Shown piece by piece: positions 58,401-64,000 of a stretch of DNA of 64,000 nucleotides (position 1 is the stretch's first letter; every line of letters starts with the position of its first letter). The notes below the pieces were generated by a model that was not told the origin of the DNA, searched no databases, and was given only the letters and a program-made list of their open reading frames with translations. Where the stretch lies: NCBI GenBank assembly GCA_003024785.1, contig PUQB01000261.1, positions 124,001-188,000 of the forward strand, read 5' to 3'. This DNA comes from Selaginella tamariscina (Eukaryota > Streptophyta > Lycopodiopsida > Selaginellales > Selaginellaceae). A program made the position numbers and the translations under genes.

Positions 58401-60368
58401 GTCCTCTCTAACACTCGTTTGTATATGCGATTGTTTCCATATCAAAAACGTGTAAAACGTAGTCACCTTAACATGAGGTTAATGAATCTTAATTACATTA
58501 TACCAGTACTAGTTTGATGGTAATCTTCACACACACACACATATGATATATGTATGTATACACCAGCTATATGTACGTGCATAGAACACATGTTTAAAAC
58601 TTACATGTTCAAGCTTAATATAGCATTAAGATATTCTTAATACGTTTAAGTAAGAGTAGTATTGAGTATATATTTGTATACTAGGAATTCATACCTGACA
58701 TATACATGTTTACAACCTAATTAAATGTTTTAACGTTCATATTCTCTTAGGAGCCGATGGTATGTGTAATATTAACCTAGTGTCCATCTAAAACTTACAT
58801 TTTGATTTGTGAGTATATGCAACCTTTGTATAGTACTAACATGTACAATATATGTATGCAAATAAGATAATGATGCAAGCCGGCAATAAATAAAGCATAT
58901 GTATACATATTGAAATAATATAAACAACCTGTATATAAAAGATTTCCTAAATATGTTGAACATGAGAATGCATGTGTGCAAAGGCATTGATTAACATGGG
59001 GAGATAATTAATATGAATATGTTATAGAGTTGAGTAATCTAAATTCATTAAAAAGAAAACACCATTTGTAAGGAATGCATAATCACATTAGGTGGATATG
59101 TAATCATAGTTGTTTGAACATTAGTCTTGGTTTATATAAACATTATTGCTTGATTAATATATAATTTTTTATGATCACTAAGTATTAAGATATAATTTGA
59201 TCGTTCGAACTCTTAAGGTTAATTCTAAATTAATCCTATAAAAATTATAAAGGTGATTTCTTAATGTATAAGGAATATGCATTAATAGTACCATCAAGGT
59301 TATCTTCTAGTAAAAGTTTATTAGGATTGATATTAAAAAATTTAATGTTGTTCATATAGGATAATAGATGTAAATGATTGTTTAATACTTACGTGTCATT
59401 TTTTCGAATCAAAATTTCAATAAATATTAATTTTTAATAAAGTTATAATTTCAATAAAAATGATTAAGAATTAATATATTTATTAATCTATGTAGCATAA
59501 TAATGCTTGTTTTCACTTAAAACACATCTTAATTGATTATTAAGGTACTTTGTCCCTTTAAGACTGCAGAATGTAATTTGATAGAACATTACTAAAACAA
59601 GTCTTGTTACATAAAATCGAATGTATCATTTTTATAAAGTAATTAATAATCACTCAAAATCCAGGAAATATAAAATATATTTCATAAATCTTTAAGGTAG
59701 TTTCTATTTTGACTTTTAAAGTTTTTTTAAATCATTTTAAAATTATAATGGGTTCACTTGGTTATAAAATGAATGAACTTGAGAATTATTTTTCATTTTT
59801 AACATATTTCAAAATTTATTCATTAATGTTAATCTAAACCTAGTAAAGAAATTTAGAAGTTATATGCTTAACCTTATTATTTTTTATCTTTTTATTTTTA
59901 GTTTGTCTCTTTTTAATTATTAAGATAAATTATGTTTTTTATTTATTTCTCTTATTAATTTTAAAACCTTTGAATTAATTTTTGGACAATTACTACAAGG
60001 TAAATGTGTTAAATATGTTCTAAAAGAGAAATGATTACATTCAAAGATATTATTTTAAGATATTAATTTGATAATGTTTATATAAGTACTTATAAATTTA
60101 TGAATACTTATTTTGTTTAAAATATTTAAAGAACAAAAAGAAATTATATATAATTTAACATGTGACTTTTTATTAAATTAAATTTATTTTTGGTGTTCAA
60201 ATTTAATTCTTAAAGTGGTGTGCCAATAATTATGTTTAAAGCAAACATATATTCACTTTGTGAAAGCAAACTTTCTCAAAATAGATCCTTGCACATCAAG
60301 CGTCACTTTCAACCCGATTTAGCCGATAGATCAATGGACAATATATTGCTGACATGGAATGATGTGGA
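58401..60368. other. AT-rich intergenic region between the ERD7-like copies
   Basis: Strongly AT-rich, with CATATA-type repeats near 58540-58560. No reading frame or mobile element is recognised. Confidence 0.6.
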
Positions 60369-61371
60369 TCACACATAAGTCCGCATTGTATACGACTTTG
60401 AAGAATTCCTGGCCAGATTGATCGCGGTAGAGGCGGCTACTGCCCCGACCAGCAAGTGCAAACCGAGTCGATTCAGCGTCCACGCTGTGCCGTTCTTGCT
60501 AGAATCCTTGTGTTCGCTGTCACTCCCTACAAAGTCAGTAATCGACCTACCAGCAGACTCCACAGCATCTACCACCTTAGCAAAAGCATCCACGCTAGCT
60601 ACACACTCCTCACGCATGTTCTTCCTCCTGTCTACACTCTCGATGTGCTTCATCTTGCATATAGCGCCTTTCATCAGCGCCCTTGACAACAGCTTGGATA
60701 TCGCTGACAGCCGCCGTGACTGCTGCACCCGTTTCATCATTCTGGGACTCATGTGATCGCGCTTGGAATGCTGCATTTGCCTCACCGGTGACCTCCTGCT
60801 CCCCAAGCTCTTTGTGTTGTATCCCATCTTCGCACTCACCCATATCACCCTTGGCGCTATGTCGTTCCAGTAGTCGGTAGCCGCCGATTCCTCCATATAC
60901 CACGCTGCAAACACAAAGATGGTCAATATTAAACACTGCCGGCATGCGGAAAATGGGCTCTCTCAACACACACGCACGCACTCACGCACTTATATATGAA
61001 ATTTACCTCCAATATCGTAGGAGTGATCCTCGAACTTGCAGTACTTCATGAGAAAGAGATCGAGCTGACGAAGACGAATCCTGGAGATCAGAGGAGAGAA
61101 CAAGCCCGTAGATAATGTTGTGAGGGAGACAGAACGCATAGCAGCACTGACCGAGCTTTAGAGTGGGACAGTCCTTTCCTACGGGGAACTCTACATCCTT
61201 GACGAGAGCCACCAGTGCTGCCAGTGAAGAATTACGCTGTTTCGTGAGCACCAATTTGAAATCCCCGCGCTGCAATTCTATGCTCTCCTGCTCGTCCACG
61301 AGGTAGAGCAGTGCATTGGGGAAGTTCAGGAGCTCATGTCCATGGAGATCGCCGCGGTTGTATTCACCCAT
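60369..61371 (-). CDS. ERD7: ERD7-like senescence-domain protein, copy B
   Basis: Same role as copy A. ATG at 61371 (MGEYNRGDLHGHEL). Exon 61371-61007 carries LYLVDEQESIELQRGDFKLV and VEFPVGKDCPTLKLGQ. Relative to copy A it lacks two bases after DSS near 61069, which shifts the frame before the donor. The acceptor TTTGCAG precedes 60904, and the exon 60904-60369 (AWYMEESAATDYWNDIA, SVDAFAKVVDAVESAGRSI, LLVGAVAASTAINLARN) is open throughout. Homology to copy A ends just after LARNSSKS, and this copy stops after a few unrelated residues, so the C-terminal tail is replaced. An upstream segment 61460-61580 resembles the one before copy A. Confidence 0.75.
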
Positions 61372-61554
61372 TAATTGAAACACAATCTGAAACATGCATA
61401 TATGAGAAACATGAACTCATAACATATACACTCACACAACACCACGCACGCACTTACCTGAATGTAGTAGAATAGAGATCCCTTGTATAAATAATTTAAC
61501 TCAGCAGCTCTTTTGCTCAACTTGAACGGCACATCGGGCTTCTCTATAACACAT

Positions 61555-62000
61555 GGGCCCTCGCGGTTGGCCAAGAAGGACACGTGGCAACATGCTTGTG
61601 TGCTGGCGGGTCGTATTACACACGAGTGTCAGCCGCATACGTGTAGCATAATAACGATTCTCAGGTATATTCTGACTTTTCAGGCTTTTATAACATATCA
61701 ACGTGTTTGAATTGAACAACGATTTAACATATTTGACACCTCACTATTGGCAAGTGTCAATAATTATTTGGTTTACCGTTAATCCTGTCACATTAAACAA
61801 ATCAATCAGGTTTGCTGTTTTTTCTGCCGTAGATATTTCCTCTCGTCCGACAATAAGGCATTCGATGATTGGAACTATGTGTCTCTTCCCTACAATTGAC
61901 ATGCCACCGCCTGATTAGACCACCTGTGCGGATATAAAAGTGCCACCTGGCAAGACCTTGCATTAAACTTGATAACAAGATTAGGTCTTTTGTCAATTTG
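61555..62000 (-). promoter_or_regulatory. Upstream region of ERD7-like copy B with ABRE-like motif
   Basis: On the minus strand GCCACGTGTCC at about 61579-61589 is the same ABRE/G-box as in copy A at the same relative place. The second ACACGTGT of copy A is changed here (ACACGAGTGT). CTCACTATTGGCAAGTGTC and ACATGCCACCGC are conserved in both. Confidence 0.5.
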
Positions 62001-64000
62001 TCATCCTTGTATTATTGTACTCCCGGCGTTTGTATATACGAATCTTCAACGTTGTTTCCATATTAAAACACATGTAAAATGCACTTGTTAACATGAGTTT
62101 AATGAATTTTAATAATACCAGTACTTGGTAATCATCACATAAACACACACACACACACATGCATAAACACCACATCTGTGTATGTATGAGCATAGAACAC
62201 ATGTTTAAAACTTACATGTTCGAATTAATTGAGCATAAAATATCTGAATACGTTTAAATAAGACTATTATTTAGTATATGCTTATAGTGTATATGCAATG
62301 TATAAGATAATGCTGCAACAAGCAAAATATACGTGAATATGTTTGAAAATGAGAATGCTTGTGTGTAAAGGCATAGATTTAAGTTTCCTAATATCATGGT
62401 ATAGATTTTTTGGATTTTATTTCAATCTTAAATTTTATTTTAATCGTTAAAAGTTTAAAATATTCTAATATTATATGTTTAAGGAAAATATTTCTTAAGA
62501 TATGCCTCGGGAATTCAGTTTGAAAAATCCATATAGGGCATTTGCGTGCATGGATTAAGGGTGAAAACCAGATACCTAAAGTGGGTTAAGGGCTTTATAC
62601 ATTGTAAATGCCTTATTATATGGATTAGATATATTGTAGCAAAAGAGTAATGATAAATTGTGATATGGTCGTTTCCTTTGAATTCGAGGAAGTGGTAGGC
62701 TTTTTTCTATTCTAATGGATGTCACATTATAATTGTTCATGAGATAACTGAGTGTAATGAATTATCAAAGCTTTACAAAGTAAAATAGGTATTTTTTAGG
62801 CATTTTAATTTAACACTTACAACAAAAAAAAGTCATATTGTTGTAAAGAAGATATTGTGATTTTTAGGGTGAGAAATGAGGCATGTAATGTGCTAAGTAG
62901 TGCCATTGTATTAATTTAATGTTAATGGAGTATAGAGTATGAACTCAAAATTAACAATTAAAAAGAAAAATTTTAATTAAAAAAAAGTTTTTGTAAAGCA
63001 CATTTGAAAAATCTTGAGTCTTTATTACTTCTTTATAGAGATAAGTTTTGAATTTACTATTATGAATACAAATTTTCATATTGTCATGGGTTACAATTTT
63101 GTTTCTGGCTGCATGTGAAACTCGTGAGGTGTGCACTAAAAATTTTAAAAGAACAACTTAATAAATAATTTTTCTTGCAAGTTTGCAACTCAATAACCAT
63201 TATCATCACAATAGTCATGTAAGTTAAAAAGAAAAGTTAAATAAGAATTAAAGAAGATTATTAAGCCTTTCACAATAGCCATGTAAGTTAAAAAGAAAAG
63301 TTAAATAAGAATTGAAGAAGATTATTGAACCTTTCTCAAAGAAATCAAGAGTTAAGTTTAACATTTATGAGCCCTTAATGAAGAACTTTAGTGACAAGAA
63401 GTTTATTTATGTTCAACGTTTAACATGTGACAAAATGCTACATTTATTTCCAAGACGAGGAGATTTAAAAAACAAATTATAGTATTATATCATTTGTTCT
63501 CGAAGAAACACATAAATAGGAGAATGAAGAGCTTTTAAGAAGTTGAAAATTAATCATAACAAGTGATAAATGAGAGACAACAAAATATATTTTTCTAACT
63601 AAATAATAAACTTCTACATTTCACTTTAAATTATTTACTTTGTATAATTATCACACTCTCAATAACTTAGTTTGTTTAATTAAAGTGCCCTAAAAAAAAT
63701 GCATGTGGTAAAGGATCGACTTGAAGTAAGCATTTTTGATATTATAATTATGACTTATTAAACAAAATTTATACAATACTTTTTGTGTTTATGGTTTAAA
63801 ATCTATGTCCTAATAATGTATGTAAGATAAAACTATTTTTAAAATTTATTTTAATTAAATTATTTAAATTCTCATTTCAATTTGGTTTATATTCATAGTT
63901 ATTATATAATATTGGTTTTAGAAACTTTTGAAAATAATAAACTTAGAACATCCTAATAATTTCATTATTTAATTGAATAGGTTTCATTTCTTTTTTAATT
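62001..64000. other. AT-rich intergenic region, no gene seen
   Basis: No coding or RNA gene recognised. A CA run lies at 62145-62158 and a two-copy tandem repeat at 63207-63334. Confidence 0.6.
63207..63334. repeat. 64-bp tandem repeat, two copies
   Basis: Units 63207-63270 and 63271-63334 (CACAATAGTCATGTAAG...) differ at about four positions. Confidence 0.9.

Noticed and set aside
1-64000. tRNA, rRNA or other structural RNA genes
   Set aside because: I looked for tRNA-like arms and conserved rRNA segments and saw none; only the retroelement primer-binding site relates to a tRNA.

Overview
The window is nuclear DNA of a plant-lineage eukaryote. It carries spliceosomal introns, a plastid-type transketolase, the mitochondrial molybdenum-cofactor enzyme CNX2, P-class pentatricopeptide (PPR) motifs, LRB/POB1-like BTB-BACK and ERD7/senescence-domain genes, and Ty3/gypsy chromoviruses. 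PPR motifs interrupted by introns, a Crinkler-type gene and a WRKY-GCM1-like MULE hint at a seed-free plant or streptophyte alga, but I cannot name the species. There is one assembly gap (11342-12155). Many conserved exons change frame by one base at homopolymers, so a good part of the apparent breakage may be consensus error.

Layout. 1-1613: transposase-like protein on the minus strand, running off the left edge. 1840-2642 and 4484-5156: two arrays of an 18-bp perfect palindrome. 5489-8569: a ParB-like plus methyltransferase-fold gene with an acidic tail. 8660-9997: a degraded NLI/FCP1-type HAD phosphatase gene. 10270-12495: a broken gypsy element with the gap. 12833-18701: a minus-strand chromovirus with gag, protease, RT, RNase H, integrase, chromodomain, PBS and right LTR. 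20050-22060: exons of an unrecognised gene. 22627-26920: a degenerate duplicate of the transketolase locus, with a piece of the Crinkler gene inserted in it, partly folded back. 27375-28640: gypsy protease/RT fragments. 29013-31680: a Crinkler-type P-loop NTPase/nuclease-like gene. 31860-35800: PPR gene. 37183-39905: MULE-type transposase. 40692-44912: a second ParB/methyltransferase gene. 45811-47349: BTB-BACK gene without its N-terminus. 47446-51480: transketolase. 51894-55243: CNX2, divergent from transketolase across a short promoter with ACGTG boxes. 56519-57679 and 60369-61371: duplicated ERD7-like genes with ABRE-like motifs upstream. The rest is AT-rich and microsatellite DNA.

Three patterns cut across the annotation. 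(1) The two ParB/methyltransferase genes share an order of parts (ParB-like, motif-IV-like, motif-I-like, acidic tail) that I do not know from a plant housekeeping gene. (2) The ParB/methyltransferase and Crinkler-type genes have mostly tiny introns (43-64 bp), including a 47-bp GC-AG intron, whereas CNX2 and transketolase introns are mostly longer and filled with microsatellites. (3) Several host introns carry complementary GT and AC repeats near opposite ends, so the pre-mRNA could fold the intron into a stem.
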